Assembly: GCF_017115045.1 (NCBI RefSeq) | Contig: NZ_JABXKK010000066.1 | Coordinates: forward strand, 1 to 64,000 | Direction of reading: 5' to 3' | Length of the DNA: 64,000 nt | DNA from: Nostoc sp. NMS8 | GTDB taxonomy: Bacteria; Cyanobacteriota; Cyanobacteriia; Cyanobacteriales; Nostocaceae | Shown here: positions 9,810 through 18,648 of the stretch, in pieces | Layout of the letters: every line of letters starts with the position of its first letter | How positions within the stretch are numbered: position 1 is the stretch's first letter | Program-made: the position numbers and the translations under genes | Notes under the pieces: model-generated | Database searches by the model: none | What the model saw: the letters and a program-made list of their open reading frames with translations, nothing else | What the model was told of the DNA's origin: nothing

Positions 9810-10361
9810 ATGAATATGTGGCTAGTAGTAGCTTTTATCTGTTTTGGTTGGATATTGTCTTTATGTTTGCATGAGTTTGGTCATGCAATAGCAGCATATT
9901 GGGGTGGTGATACTTCTGTCAAAGATAAGGGGTATTTGACATTGAACCCACTCAAATATACCGAACCGAGTTTGAGTTTGATGATGCCGTTATTTTTTCT
10001 GCTCATTGGCGGTATTGCTCTACCTGGGGGAGCAGTTTATATTAATCACAGTCGATTACGCGATCGCAAATGGAAAAGTGCGGTTTCGGCTGCTGGCCCA
10101 ATTGCCAATTTGATTCTAGCTTACCTGCTATCACTGCCTTTTCAATTGGGTTGGGATTCTTTAGCTCTCGAAAATCCAAATTCAGTTTTATTTGCTTTGA
10201 TTACTGCCCTAACTTATATAATTTCCCTAAATATCTATGTCGTTTTGATTAATTTATTACCTATTCCTGGCCTAGATGGTTATGGAATTATCGAGCCGTG
10301 GCTGCCAAAAGCAATTCAACAGCAAATTAATCAGGTTGCTAAATATGGAATTTGGATTTAG
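9810..10361 (+). CDS. Site-2 protease (M50) family protein, probably C-terminally truncated
   Basis: Predicted intramembrane zinc metalloprotease. The HExxH motif is at His21-Glu22-His25 (LCLHEFGH) in the first helix, and the second M50 signature, LPIPGLDG, is near residue 168. Further hydrophobic helices lie at about residues 50-70, 90-110 and 130-160. The reading frame stops at residue 183, just after AKYGIWI, where homologues normally carry one more membrane helix. A TPR protein starts in another frame within the last 10 bases (10352). Fused M50-TPR proteins exist in cyanobacteria to my knowledge, so this pair may be one gene broken by a deletion or frameshift. Activity is uncertain although the metal site is intact. 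Confidence 0.75.
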   Translation: MNMWLVVAFICFGWILSLCLHEFGHAIAAYWGGDTSVKDKGYLTLNPLKYTEPSLSLMMPLFFLLIGGIALPGGAVYINHSRLRDRKWKSAVSAAGPIANLILAYLLSLPFQLGWDSLALENPNSVLFALITALTYIISLNIYVVLINLLPIPGLDGYGIIEPWLPKAIQQQINQVAKYGIWI

Positions 10362-10993
10362 CAGCATATCAACAAGCAATCGCTATTCAGTTAGATTTTT
10401 ATCAAGCTTGGTATAAACAAGGCGAAACCTTGGCAAAATTACAGCGTTATGAACAAGCGATCGCAGCCTACGATAAAGTAATAGAAATTAGACCAGAAGA
10501 TAGCAATACTTGGCGGTTACGAGGACAAGCTTTAGTAGCACAGAAAAATTATCAAGCAGCCCTAGACTCATACAATCAAGCAATTACAATCTATTCTGAC
10601 TTTTATGGTTTCTGGTTGGATCGTGGTAATGCACTATATTATTTACAACAATATGAAGAGGCGATTGCCTCTTACGAAAGAGTTATTGAATTAAAGCCAG
10701 ATAACATCAATGCTTGGAATAACAAAGGTGGTAGTTTGATAAAATTGCAACGTTATGAAGAGGCATTAATTGTCTACGATCGAGCAATTGAAATTAAATC
10801 TGACAGTGCTGATTGCTGGTATAACAAAGCCTGTTGTTATGCACTACAAAACAATGTCGCTCTAGCAATAGAAAACCTACAACAATCAATCAAACTTGAA
10901 TCAAATAGATTGGAAATTGCTAAAACTGATCCTGATTTTGATGCTATTAGAGAACATGAGATGTTCCAAATTTTAGTTGACAAATATAGTTAG
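10352..10993 (+). CDS. TPR-repeat protein, possibly the 3' half of a broken M50-TPR gene
   Basis: About five tetratricopeptide repeats of 34 residues fill the 213-residue product; typical repeat words are AWYKQGETLAKLQRYEQAIA and YNKACCYALQNN, and an extra C-terminal element (TDPDFDAIREHEMFQILV) is common in cyanobacterial TPR proteins. TPRs mediate protein-protein contacts. The only start is a TTG at 10352 that overlaps the end of the M50 gene and has no ribosome-binding site, and the sequence begins in mid-repeat (LAAYQQAIAI). This favours a once-continuous M50-TPR reading frame, now shifted. Translation by reinitiation or frameshifting remains possible. Confidence 0.7.
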   Translation: MDLAAYQQAIAIQLDFYQAWYKQGETLAKLQRYEQAIAAYDKVIEIRPEDSNTWRLRGQALVAQKNYQAALDSYNQAITIYSDFYGFWLDRGNALYYLQQYEEAIASYERVIELKPDNINAWNNKGGSLIKLQRYEEALIVYDRAIEIKSDSADCWYNKACCYALQNNVALAIENLQQSIKLESNRLEIAKTDPDFDAIREHEMFQILVDKYS

Positions 10994-11030
10994 TAGAATA
11001 ATAGACACTACAAAATAGCGCTAGATATAA

Positions 11031-11694
11031 TCAGAACGATAATAGTTTTTTCTGAATTGCTGTAATACAAAGGGCGATGCGAGAATTGATATCTTTTTGC
11101 TCAACTTCATCGATACCCAATTTGACTTTGAGGTGTTGGATATAGTTTTGAACAGCCCTGAGCGATATGTGAAGACGATGAGCGATCGCTTGGTCTGTTA
11201 AGGAATCATGACATAGGAGTTTGAGAATTTCCAACTCTTTCTCATTCAAGTTTAATTCTCGACGTAACTCTCTAGGCAGTTTCAATTCTCCATTCAGCGC
11301 AATTTCAACCCCCTCTAAAAAAGCTTTGCGCCGTTCCATTTTATTCACTACTACAAAACCGCCGTAGTGATGATTAATAGATTTAACAAGTTTGATCAGC
11401 CAACTGGGTTCACTGCTATAAATTCAGGATATTTAGAGAGGAATAAGCGTCAAAAATTAACTCTAATAGTTGGAAAGCAGGTTTAGCAGATTGAGAGCCA
11501 GAGGGTGTAACAAATTGTAAATCGAGGACAATTAAATCTGGTTTCTCTATCTGTAGACATTGTTGTGCTTCTTGCGGAGTGTTGGCGATGACACAAATAG
11601 CAGAATGGTCGAATTTTCTGAGAAAATCACAGTTATTTTGGGCTACCTCTGGGTGATCTTCTACAACGAGAAACATCTGTGGCTTGGCTTCCAT
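11031..11694 (-). pseudogene. NarL/LuxR-type response regulator split by a frameshift
   Basis: The first part (11416-11694) is a receiver domain: VVEDHPEV with the acidic pocket, and DLIVLDLQF with the phospho-acceptor aspartate. It stops after SSLNILNL. The second part (11031-11348) holds a LuxR-type helix-turn-helix (LNEKELEILKLLCHD, then AIAHRLHISLRAVQNYIQHL). Between them a third frame stays open and reads YSSEPSWLIKLVKSINHHYG GFVVVNK straight into the HTH part, so one extra base near 11418-11425 explains the split. Without it the product is about 220 residues, a normal two-domain length. Either a recent pseudogene, a sequencing error, or a slip site; the first two are likeliest. No sensor kinase is adjacent. 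Confidence 0.75.
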
Positions 11695-11815
11695 ATTTTT
11701 AGCGATTTAAACTAAAACCCATAGGTATCACTTTCCCTACATCCCGGAGAACTTTTACGAAGTTCGAGATATAAACTAGACTATATAAATGTATGCTTTA
11801 CAAAAAACAATCAGT

Positions 11816-12052
11816 ATGAGCAGCAACCTTTTACAACGCATTACCTATAATCCTGACATTTGCCACGGCAAGCCTTGTATTAGGGGACTTCGTTATCCTG
11901 TTGAATTGATACTCGAATTACTTAGCTCTGGCATGACAAGTGATGAAATTTTAGCAGATTATGATGATTTAGAACGGGAAGATATTCTCGCATCTCTCCA
12001 ATTTGCCGTTCGCTTGAGCCAAGTTAAAAGTATATATAAAATTGCTTCATGA
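11816..12052 (+). CDS. DUF433 antitoxin-like protein
   Basis: DUF433 proteins contain a winged or trihelical DNA-binding fold and act as antitoxins (VapB45-like). The diagnostic opening is clear: ITYNPDICHGKPCIRGLRYPVELILELL, followed by GMTSDEILADYDDLEREDILASLQFA. I take the ATG at 11816 (78 residues) since it matches the family start; an in-frame ATG at 11789 would add nine residues. The stop overlaps the ATG of the toxin gene (ATGA at 12049-12052), the usual arrangement for translational coupling. The antitoxin probably represses its own operon. Confidence 0.88.
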   Translation: MSSNLLQRITYNPDICHGKPCIRGLRYPVELILELLSSGMTSDEILADYDDLEREDILASLQFAVRLSQVKSIYKIAS

Positions 12053-12402
12053 AATTTCTTGTCGATGCTCAATTGCCTGTTCGACTGGCTCGATTATTAG
12101 AATCTGCGGGTTACGATACAATCCATACAAAAGATTTAATTAACAAAAATGCTACGTCAGATACAGAAATAAATGCCGTTTCAATACGGGATAATCGTAT
12201 AGTAATTACCAAGGATTCTGATTTTTTAAATTCTTTTTTGACAATTAAAGAGCCTTACAAGTTATTACTTGTCACCGCAGGTAATATTAATAACTTAGAG
12301 TTAGAAGCATTATTCACAGCTAACTTGCAATCCTTGGTGGAATTATTTGATAGTCACTCTTATATTGAAATGACTCGTGATTCAATTATTACTCACTTGT
12401 AA
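12049..12402 (+). CDS. DUF5615 PIN-like toxin
   Basis: A 117-residue protein of the DUF5615 (Mut7-C/PIN-like) family, expected to be an RNase toxin. The conserved acidic residues are visible: KFLVDAQLP at the N-terminus, the HTKDL segment and ITKDSDF in the middle. It is encoded 4 bp overlapping with its DUF433 partner, so the two form a type II toxin-antitoxin pair. RNA target is unknown. Low GC and the presence of TA genes suggest an acquired module, though no mobile element flanks it directly. Confidence 0.88.
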   Translation: MKFLVDAQLPVRLARLLESAGYDTIHTKDLINKNATSDTEINAVSIRDNRIVITKDSDFLNSFLTIKEPYKLLLVTAGNINNLELEALFTANLQSLVELFDSHSYIEMTRDSIITHL

Positions 12403-12836
12403 ATAAAATAGTGCGATCACCTAAAATCATCGTGTCATCTGGGAGATTAGATCCCCGACTTCTTTAAGAAGTCGGGGATCTGAATATATTAGGAAGTGCG
12501 ATCGCTTGACAATCAAGACAGTCGCTACAAATAACTTTAACTACCTCCCACATTGTGTGTATTGCCACCGCCACCAAGATTTCGACCGTCTGGACTCTCA
12601 TACACCTGACCGCCTACAGTGCGATCGCCTCTGAACTTCCAGATGGTGCATGGGAAAGGTCAGCTTTGCCTGATGGACAATTGCAAGTCACACTGAGTTG
12701 GCGTTTACTCGGCTTGTAATTTTTCCTTAATTAAAATTTGATTGTTCAATGGTTGAATATTTTAATTTATGTATTTTATTACTTTAGTTCAACTTTTATG
12801 CGGTAAGTGCATAAAAGTTAAATTATCTAGATGAGA
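12403..12836. other. Spacer with a palindrome and coding fragments
   Basis: No intact gene. On the minus strand 12537-12655 reads as a gene tail, IWKFRGDRTVGGQVYESPDG followed by a Gly-rich end and a stop at 12537, without a start. On the plus strand a different open stretch ends LPDGQLQVTLSWRLLGL at 12720. These look like scraps of degraded genes whose parents I cannot name. A perfect palindrome sits at 12449-12481. The right end (12720-12836) is AT-rich. Confidence 0.4.
12449..12481. repeat. 33-bp perfect palindrome, copy 1
   Basis: Arms AGATCCCCGACTTCTT and AAGAAGTCGGGGATCT are separated by one base. The same palindrome with one extra base recurs at 31900-31933, so it is a dispersed repeat rather than a local terminator. 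Confidence 0.8.
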
Positions 12837-13460
12837 TTAGTCAATGAGTTGTGGGGTAGGAATTTGCGTATCGATGTCTGCTTGGGAATAAGTGGGAAGT
12901 AACCAGGTACTCTCACCTGCCTTGAATACTTTGGCAGGTTCAACATTCAATTCAATGGCACCGGTGGCTGGATTGGTTCTAGCAAGAGACTGTGTGCCAT
13001 CAACGAACTGGATAGCGATTGGTTCAGTCAGTTCTTGTGGTTGAACATTTGGGCCTAGAACCACTTGAGAACCTGCGGGTAAGTAAATGCCATCGCAATC
13101 CCAATCATCATCCGTGATTGTTCCTGCACCCAGAAAGTAGAGTTGGGTTGGAGATTTTTTTGGTTTGTTGGCATAGACAGCCAAAGTCTTTCCAGTTTCA
13201 TTACGGCACTGCGCCCGCTTTCTAGCTGTTTCTATGATATTTTTCTGAGATTGCAATTGTACCAATCGCTGCTGGAACTGCTCAGGTGTATAGCCAGCTT
13301 GCTCAGGTGTATCCTTTACAGTTAGAAGTTGATTGAGCGCCTGAGTTACCTCGGTATAGTCAGCCCCTTTAGTAAAATCCTTGCTTGCCCAAGAGGGTTG
13401 AGCAATTACCAGGTTCAGCATCAACACAAGAGCGACAAGAATTATTTTGAGAAACTGCAT
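12837..13460 (-). CDS. Secreted hypothetical protein
   Basis: A 207-residue protein of unknown function. Residues 1-25 are a classical signal peptide (hydrophobic core VALVLMLNLVIA, cleavage near PSWAS). The mature part has two cysteines (in RAQCRNETGK and DDWDCDGIYL) that could form a disulphide, and a beta-rich C-terminal half (about 110-190). A helical stretch precedes it (EQFQQRLVQLQSQKNIIETA). I recognise no named domain; similar secreted proteins seem confined to cyanobacteria, but this is impression only. It stands alone, with AT-rich gaps on both sides. The ATG has AGGAG closely upstream (minus strand). Confidence 0.75.
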   Translation of the reverse strand: MQFLKIILVALVLMLNLVIAQPSWASKDFTKGADYTEVTQALNQLLTVKDTPEQAGYTPEQFQQRLVQLQSQKNIIETARKRAQCRNETGKTLAVYANKPKKSPTQLYFLGAGTITDDDWDCDGIYLPAGSQVVLGPNVQPQELTEPIAIQFVDGTQSLARTNPATGAIELNVEPAKVFKAGESTWLLPTYSQADIDTQIPTPQLID

Positions 13461-14009
13461 ATTTTCTCCTTTTTTTAATTAGTCTTAAGTACCACTGAAA
13501 CTTTACCAGATTTCAAAACCTGAAAAATTTTGACTGCATCAGTAATTTTGCTTGCGATCACGATCGCACCAACCAATTGCCTTAAGATTAATAGTTCTAC
13601 AAGCTCTCCCCAATTTTCAAATAAAGCTTAAATCTATGCTGTACTGAAGCATAAAAAGTAAAAGAAAATTCATACCTTGAATAAAATTACACTTAGATAA
13701 ATATTTGTTACTAGTGCTTGGTGAATTGTTGAGTTAAATATTAAGCAACAAAGGTATAATTACTGCGGCTTAATTAGACTAAAAACTTATCTTAATTAAA
13801 AGTATCTATTTTAACCATACCTTACTTAATCGCGGTCAAGTTTTTAGAAAGCACAACTTTGTATAAGTTGAAACTAATTTTTCTTAAGCTGGGTACTGGG
13901 CACTGGACAAGAAATTTCTTGATTATTTTGGTTAGAGTGTGAATCCACAATCCCTAGATTGGTATTAAAAATTTTCCTAAGATGCTGTCTCAAAATTAGG
14001 TGTAAGGAA
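13461..14009. other. AT-rich intergenic region
   Basis: About 550 bp with no supported gene, RNA or clear repeat. It must hold the promoters of the two divergent flanking genes. Confidence 0.5.
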
Positions 14010-14309
14010 ATGATTTCAGCAGAAACCGAAGTAAAAATAAATCGTTTGGAATCTATTGTTGAGCAAATTGGGGAAGCAGTACTCTCTACGACTGAGACAA
14101 TTGAACGTCTTGCTGAAAGGTTGGAGAGTCTCAGCATCCAAGTCGAAGCACAGGGACATCAGGTACAACAGCAAGCCTATCAAGTTATCGCGTTGTGTGA
14201 CACCGTACAAACTCTTGCAGAATCTCACTATGATTCACTGCAAAAACTCAACCAACTTACACAAACTGTAGATCGGTTTATATCCTTAATTCAAGAATTA
14301 GATGACTAG
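14010..14309 (+). CDS. Small coiled-coil protein
   Basis: A 99-residue, almost wholly helical protein. Heptad patterns run through residues about 5-95 (INRLESIVEQIGEAV, ETIERLAERLESLSIQVEA, then QHL/LNQLTQTVDRFISLIQEL), predicting a continuous coiled coil. There is no signal peptide or membrane helix. The start at 14010 (ISAETEVKINRL) is preferred to an upstream GTG/TTG-type extension because AAGGA lies just before this ATG. Similar small coiled-coil proteins are common near Uma2 or restriction-like genes in cyanobacteria, but no such neighbour is present here. Function unknown. Confidence 0.7.
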   Translation: MISAETEVKINRLESIVEQIGEAVLSTTETIERLAERLESLSIQVEAQGHQVQQQAYQVIALCDTVQTLAESHYDSLQKLNQLTQTVDRFISLIQELDD

Positions 14310-14319
14310 TACCGGAAGG

Positions 14320-14490
14320 CGGAATTCAAAATTCAAAATTCAAAATGAATACAGCCTCAGCGTTTCATTGATTTGGGATGGTGAGGCAGTCTGGTTTTCT
14401 CCCAAAGGGAGAGGCTAGCGCCAAGGGGGTTCCCCCATGAGGAACTACCGTTAGCGCAGCGTTAGCGAGCCTCACCCGAAGGGGTAGTTT
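14320..14490. repeat. Dispersed spacer repeats
   Basis: Three tandem aattcaaa words at 14325-14345 and a block rich in gttagcgcagcgttagcgag and an inverted gggggttccccc occupy the spacer between the coiled-coil gene and surE. Confidence 0.45.
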
Positions 14491-14529
14491 ATTTACGCCG
14501 TGTTCTAGCAGCCATTTTGGATGCAGTTG

Positions 14530-15210
14530 TCAAACCCTTAACTGTGTCACCGCGATATTGCCAGAAAAACAAACATCCACATCGCTACCAGGAGTGCGAT
14601 CGCGTTTGCCATATTCCCCTACATAATAAAAATCATCGCCTTCAATTCGATAGTTCACGGGCAAAGGTTTAGTACAGGGTTGGCAAAATACTACATTAGG
14701 ATCGGGTTCTCCTGGTTGCAAATGTGGCAAGTTCACATTCCAAAAGCTTCCTGCTTCTAGGGGACGCTTGAGTAAGTCCGCTAAAACTTCAGCTGTCAAT
14801 TTGGCAGCTAGATCCCAATCAAAACTCTGCTTGGCTTTACGATACTGGGAAATTGCAACTCCAGGAATACCGTGCATTGCCGCTTCCCGCACGGCGGCTA
14901 CTGTGCCAGAAATATAGGCATCGACTCCCAAGTTACCCCCAGCGTTGATACCTGAAAGTACAAATTTGACGTCTGCGGTAATTTGTGTTATTGCAATTCT
15001 CACACAATCAGCAGGAGTTCCGGCGATCGCATATTCAGTCTCAGAACGTCGCTGGAGATTGATAGCACGAGTGGTAGTAACTTGATGTCCACAGCCAGAC
15101 TGATGCTCGGCAGGAGCCGCGATAATAGTATTTATACCGTTTACAGCTTTAAGTAGAGCTTGGATACCGGGGGCATCAATGCCGTCGTCGTTAGTTAGTA
15201 TGATAGTCAT
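14530..15210 (-). CDS. surE: 5'/3'-nucleotidase SurE
   Basis: SurE is a metal-dependent survival phosphatase that removes phosphate from 5'- and 3'-nucleoside monophosphates and short polyphosphates in the cytoplasm. The metal-binding start MTIILTNDDG (Asp8, Asp9) is intact, followed by APAEHQSGCGH and SGINAGGNLG with its conserved asparagine, and GTPADCV. I place the start at 15210 (226 residues) because SurE proteins begin directly with this strand; codons further upstream (to 15246) belong to a dispersed repeat. Length is slightly below the usual 250. It stands alone between two repeat-rich spacers. Confidence 0.95.
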   Translation of the reverse strand: MTIILTNDDGIDAPGIQALLKAVNGINTIIAAPAEHQSGCGHQVTTTRAINLQRRSETEYAIAGTPADCVRIAITQITADVKFVLSGINAGGNLGVDAYISGTVAAVREAAMHGIPGVAISQYRKAKQSFDWDLAAKLTAEVLADLLKRPLEAGSFWNVNLPHLQPGEPDPNVVFCQPCTKPLPVNYRIEGDDFYYVGEYGKRDRTPGSDVDVCFSGNIAVTQLRV

Positions 15211-15877
15211 GTATAGCAATCCGATAGCGAAGCGGTAGCGAGTCATCGAGCGTCTTTGATTTCTGAATCATTTGTAGAGAAAGGGAACAGGGAATAGAGA
15301 TGTACCGAGTTTTATTCAAAAATCGAATAGGAGTCCTATGTATATTATTGATATGGATTTAGCTAAAATATCAGAAAAATGCAGATATATCGCTTTTTAA
15401 GTAAGCTCAAAATATATTGCATAGAAACCAGCGAGCGCTACATCACCCATCAAGAGGTAAAGTAGGAAAAGCTACTTGCAGATATGAAAAAATACACTGG
15501 ATTCTGCCAAAAATATTGATCGTAGGATATGATTTCTAGATGGTTTGCAAATTCCGCCCTAAGCATTTGGGTTAACTCCCAAAATGGGCGGTATTTCTTG
15601 TGACTAGCAAGACTGTTAGCCTCAAGTTAATGCTTGCAGCCGCCCCCAGAAGAAGTTTGTGCAATCAAAAAATCCCGTGTAATATACAGCAGGGAACAGG
15701 GTTGAAAGTCTCTTGATATATGGCTTTATACTTAAAATTTGTACCTCACTTACCTGCAATCTGCTGTATATCTGCTAGAAGTAGTAGAGATTTGATACTG
15801 GAGAAAATCGGGAAAGAGGTGATTTTTGCAGTGGTTCTGTAGTATTTTTGGTGCAAGTCTGTCTTAGGAATCACACA
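15211..15877. other. Spacer with strong hairpins between surE and the Psb32-like gene
   Basis: No protein gene is supported. A nested hairpin occupies 15554-15591: outer arms CCGCCC and GGGCGG, inner arms ATTTGGG and CTCCCAAA, followed by a weak T run, so it can act as a terminator or small RNA end. An 11-bp inverted repeat (ATATACAGCAG at 15682-15692 and its complement at 15761-15771) bounds a 90-bp AT-rich segment resembling a small MITE or RNA gene. Confidence 0.45.
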
Positions 15878-16618
15878 ATGAAACAGCTTTTCAAACAATT
15901 ATTTAGCAGTCAAAAACACCTCATTCAGCTAATTTTACCTTTGGTGACGGTTATTATTTTAGCAACCTCACTGTTTGCCACACCTGCTTTAGCCACAGGT
16001 GTGTATCAAATACCCAGCCTTACAGCAGGGAATAACACCTGGGTTTTGGATCAAGGTGAGGTTATCAGCCGTCTGAATGAAGGTAAAATTAGCAGCGCTT
16101 TCGAGGATTTGGCAAAGCAAACAAATAAGGAAGTCAGAATTGTTACTGTTCGCCGTCTCGACTACGGTGAAACACCAGAAAGCTTCACCAAAGAACTGTT
16201 TGAAAAATGGTTTCCCACAAAAGAAGCCCAAGCGAATCAAACTTTATTGGTGATTAACACAGTTACCAATGGTACTGCTATTCTGACTGGGGATGAAGTT
16301 AAACCTTTACTCACTGACGCTATTGCCGAGAGTGTAGCGACTGAAACCGTAAGTGTACCATTACGTAATGGTAATAAATACAACCAGGCATTTCTTGATG
16401 CAAGCGATCGCCTTGTCGCCGTCCTCTCCGGTAAAGCCGATCCAGGGCCACCTAAAATAACTGACAATGTACAGGTAGAAGGCACCTACAAGAAAGCAGA
16501 AGAAACCGACCAAGGTAATGCTACTGCTTGGGTAGTAGGATTGTTAATTGCCGCCACCGTTATCCCAATGGCGACTTACTATATCTATCAGATAAATCAG
16601 CCATCATCTGATGGGTAA
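15878..16618 (+). CDS. TPM-domain protein, Psb32-like
   Basis: TPM-domain protein related to Psb32, a thylakoid protein linked to photosystem II repair and protection. Residues about 1-38 (from the ATG at 15878) form a signal peptide ending in ATPALA. The TPM domain covers about 45-185, with a helix following LDQGEVISRLNEGKI, the strand EVRIVTVRRLDYGE, and NQTLLVINT. A single membrane helix near the C-terminus (VVGLLIAATVIPMATYYIY) anchors the domain in the lumen. The downstream ATG is chosen over a GTG/ATG at 15848 because it starts the basic n-region MKQLFKQLF and follows a TAGGA. Length, 246 residues, suits the family. Confidence 0.88.
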   Translation: MKQLFKQLFSSQKHLIQLILPLVTVIILATSLFATPALATGVYQIPSLTAGNNTWVLDQGEVISRLNEGKISSAFEDLAKQTNKEVRIVTVRRLDYGETPESFTKELFEKWFPTKEAQANQTLLVINTVTNGTAILTGDEVKPLLTDAIAESVATETVSVPLRNGNKYNQAFLDASDRLVAVLSGKADPGPPKITDNVQVEGTYKKAEETDQGNATAWVVGLLIAATVIPMATYYIYQINQPSSDG

Positions 16619-16693
16619 TGACAGAGTTGTTCAATTTTAGATTTTTAATTTTGGATTTTGGATTGAAAGAAAAATCTAAAATCTAAAATTGGC

Positions 16694-17083
16694 TTAATCT
16701 TGAACATACTCTTTCCCTGTAACTAAAGCTACCTCAGCCCGAACAAATTCTCGACCCAAATAAGCTGCATGATTTAATTGAGTTACAGGAGGGGGCTGAG
16801 TTTCTTCAAAAATCTTCACGCAGAGTTCTTTTGCCGTCCTCGCGTTAAAGACTGTGGTATGAATTCGTTCTACCTTTTCTCGCGCCGGAATTACCTTTCC
16901 CGTTTCGGGATCGACAGCTAAACCGCGATCGTCAATTACATTTGTAAAATGCTTGGCATAGATTAACCCTGCGTCTCGATCTAAGTAAATAATGAAATAT
17001 CCACCGGGATCTAGGTCAATATGACGCTGGGAAAGTTTATCATCAATTGCGGCTAAATCTTCAACTATTAAATCCATAAGCAT
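16694..17083 (-). CDS. DUF4346 family protein
   Basis: A 129-residue protein matching the DUF4346 family, found mainly in cyanobacteria, sometimes fused to or near pterin or dihydropteroate-synthase-related proteins. Visible features are the strand pair DPGGYFIIYLDRDAGLIYAKHF, a loop RGLAVDPETGKVIP, and a C-terminal helix with LNHAAYLGREFVRAEVAL. No catalytic motif is evident and the biochemical role is unknown. Two ATGs two codons apart open the frame; either could be used. It reads away from the Psb32-like gene (convergent). Confidence 0.8.
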   Translation of the reverse strand: MLMDLIVEDLAAIDDKLSQRHIDLDPGGYFIIYLDRDAGLIYAKHFTNVIDDRGLAVDPETGKVIPAREKVERIHTTVFNARTAKELCVKIFEETQPPPVTQLNHAAYLGREFVRAEVALVTGKEYVQD

Positions 17084-17260
17084 TATAAAAAGAAATTTTC
17101 TTTTTTCAGGGTTTTATATTCTATATCAAGTGTAATTGGTCGTTTACCCTCTGACTTGAAAGTGTTGAGTGCTGAGTAAAAATACTAGTCCCCAGTCCCC
17201 AGTTATTCTTTCATTCAAGGCTTTTGAAACTTGTTTCATCAGGACTGCCTTGGCAAACTT

Positions 17261-18439
17261 TTAAGAATCTCGGTTACTAAATGGCAACTCTGCATTAATT
17301 GCCTCAATCTGCTGCTGTTCGAGTTGATTCACTTCCTTAATATAGGGAAGTAAAATTTTTCCTAAACGATTATTGTAAAATCGGTGCAAACTGTGGTTGG
17401 GCATGGCGGGGAAACCACGGCGTTTTTTATGTCGTCCACCCGCGCCAGGATCAAAAATTTGGATATTGTTAGCGATCGCCCACTCAATTGGCGCATAATA
17501 ACAAACATCAAAATGTAAGCAATCTATTTCTTGAAAACTTCCCCAATAGCGTCCATAAAGTTTGTCATCTTTAAACAAACAAAAAGACATTCCTAAAGGA
17601 TGAGAGTTATCTTCCTCGCTATATGCAGCAACAAACAAGACTCGATGGCGATAATCTGAGTGTAGCTGCTCAAAAAACCTCTGTGTGAGATACTTACTAC
17701 CCCACCAGCCAAACTTATCACAGGTGTCAGCATAGAAACGGTGCATCAAGGGAAACAAAGACTGAGGAATTTCATCACCAGTCAGAGGTTGTAATCGTAA
17801 ACCTGCTTTTTCTACAGCTTTGCGTTCCCGCTTGATATTGCGGCGTTGATTGGCGTTAAACACCTTTAAGTAGTCATCAAAAGTTTTAAAGCCTGCATTT
17901 TCCCAGATGTAGCTGTGGTGTAGCCAAGTTGTAAAACCATGCCGTTCCAGGATAGGACGCCATTGGGGATCGACGTAGAGGAAATGACACCCAGAAATTC
18001 CATTTTTGGAGCAAAAAGTGTCAATTTCATGCACCATTATCGCTGTAATTTCATTTTCATCTTCTCCTGGGGCGATTAAAAACCGATAGCCTTCAGCCGG
18101 AGTAAATGGTGTCATTCCCAGCAATTTTGGGTAATACTGGACTCCGATGCGATCGGCTAACTCTGCCCATTGGTGATCGAAAATAAATTCACCAGAACTA
18201 TGTCCTTTAAGATAAAGTGGCGCAGCAGCAATCAGCGTTCGATCTCGCCACAATGTCAAGTGATTCGGCAACCAACCAGTTTTAGCCGTAGCACTCTGGG
18301 AGGTTTCGATATTGTTCAGCCACTCCCATTCTAAAAATGGCGTTTTGAGTGGCATTGCCAAAGCATTCCAGGCATTTTGGGGTACTTCAGCGATTTTGTT
18401 CGTCCAAACGACAGAATAGCGAGGCTTAGGTTGTTCCAC
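17261..18439 (-). CDS. FemAB/GNAT-like N-acetyltransferase (COG3146 type)
   Basis: A 392-residue protein of the COG3146 acyltransferase group, which shares the tandem GNAT folds of FemAB peptidyltransferases. Diagnostic stretches are NAWNALAMPLKTPFLEWEWL near the N-terminus, FDHQWAELADRIGVQYYPKLLG, NANQRRNIKRERKAV around residue 195, KFGWWGSKYLT, and DPGAGGRHKKRRGF near 355. The substrate is unknown; related proteins are sometimes labelled peptidogalycan (peptidoglycan) biosynthesis proteins. The length is normal. It is not in an obvious operon: the upstream 320 bp is repeat-rich. Confidence 0.85.
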   Translation of the reverse strand: MEQPKPRYSVVWTNKIAEVPQNAWNALAMPLKTPFLEWEWLNNIETSQSATAKTGWLPNHLTLWRDRTLIAAAPLYLKGHSSGEFIFDHQWAELADRIGVQYYPKLLGMTPFTPAEGYRFLIAPGEDENEITAIMVHEIDTFCSKNGISGCHFLYVDPQWRPILERHGFTTWLHHSYIWENAGFKTFDDYLKVFNANQRRNIKRERKAVEKAGLRLQPLTGDEIPQSLFPLMHRFYADTCDKFGWWGSKYLTQRFFEQLHSDYRHRVLFVAAYSEEDNSHPLGMSFCLFKDDKLYGRYWGSFQEIDCLHFDVCYYAPIEWAIANNIQIFDPGAGGRHKKRRGFPAMPNHSLHRFYNNRLGKILLPYIKEVNQLEQQQIEAINAELPFSNRDS

Positions 18440-18565
18440 TTTTTAGAAGAGTAGGGAGTAGGGGAGCAGAGGGAGATGGGGAATAAGAATTTTAGATTTT
18501 AGATTTTAGATTTTAGATTGAGAGCATGTTTTAAAGGTGGGTGGCTGTAATTTTAGGCACTTTTT

Positions 18566-18648
18566 GATCCCCCCAACCCAACCCCCCTTAAAAAGGGGGG
18601 GGTAAAATCTCTAAAAGTCCCCCTTTTTAAGGGGGATTTAGGGGGATC
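18566..18648. repeat. 83-bp nested palindromic element
   Basis: The element begins GATCCCCC and ends GGGGGATC. Inside it lie two more palindromes, CCCCCCTTAAAAAGGGGGG and CCCCCTTTTTAAGGGGG. It has the look of a non-coding mobile repeat. Flanking 18482-18520 also holds four copies of attttag. Confidence 0.7.
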
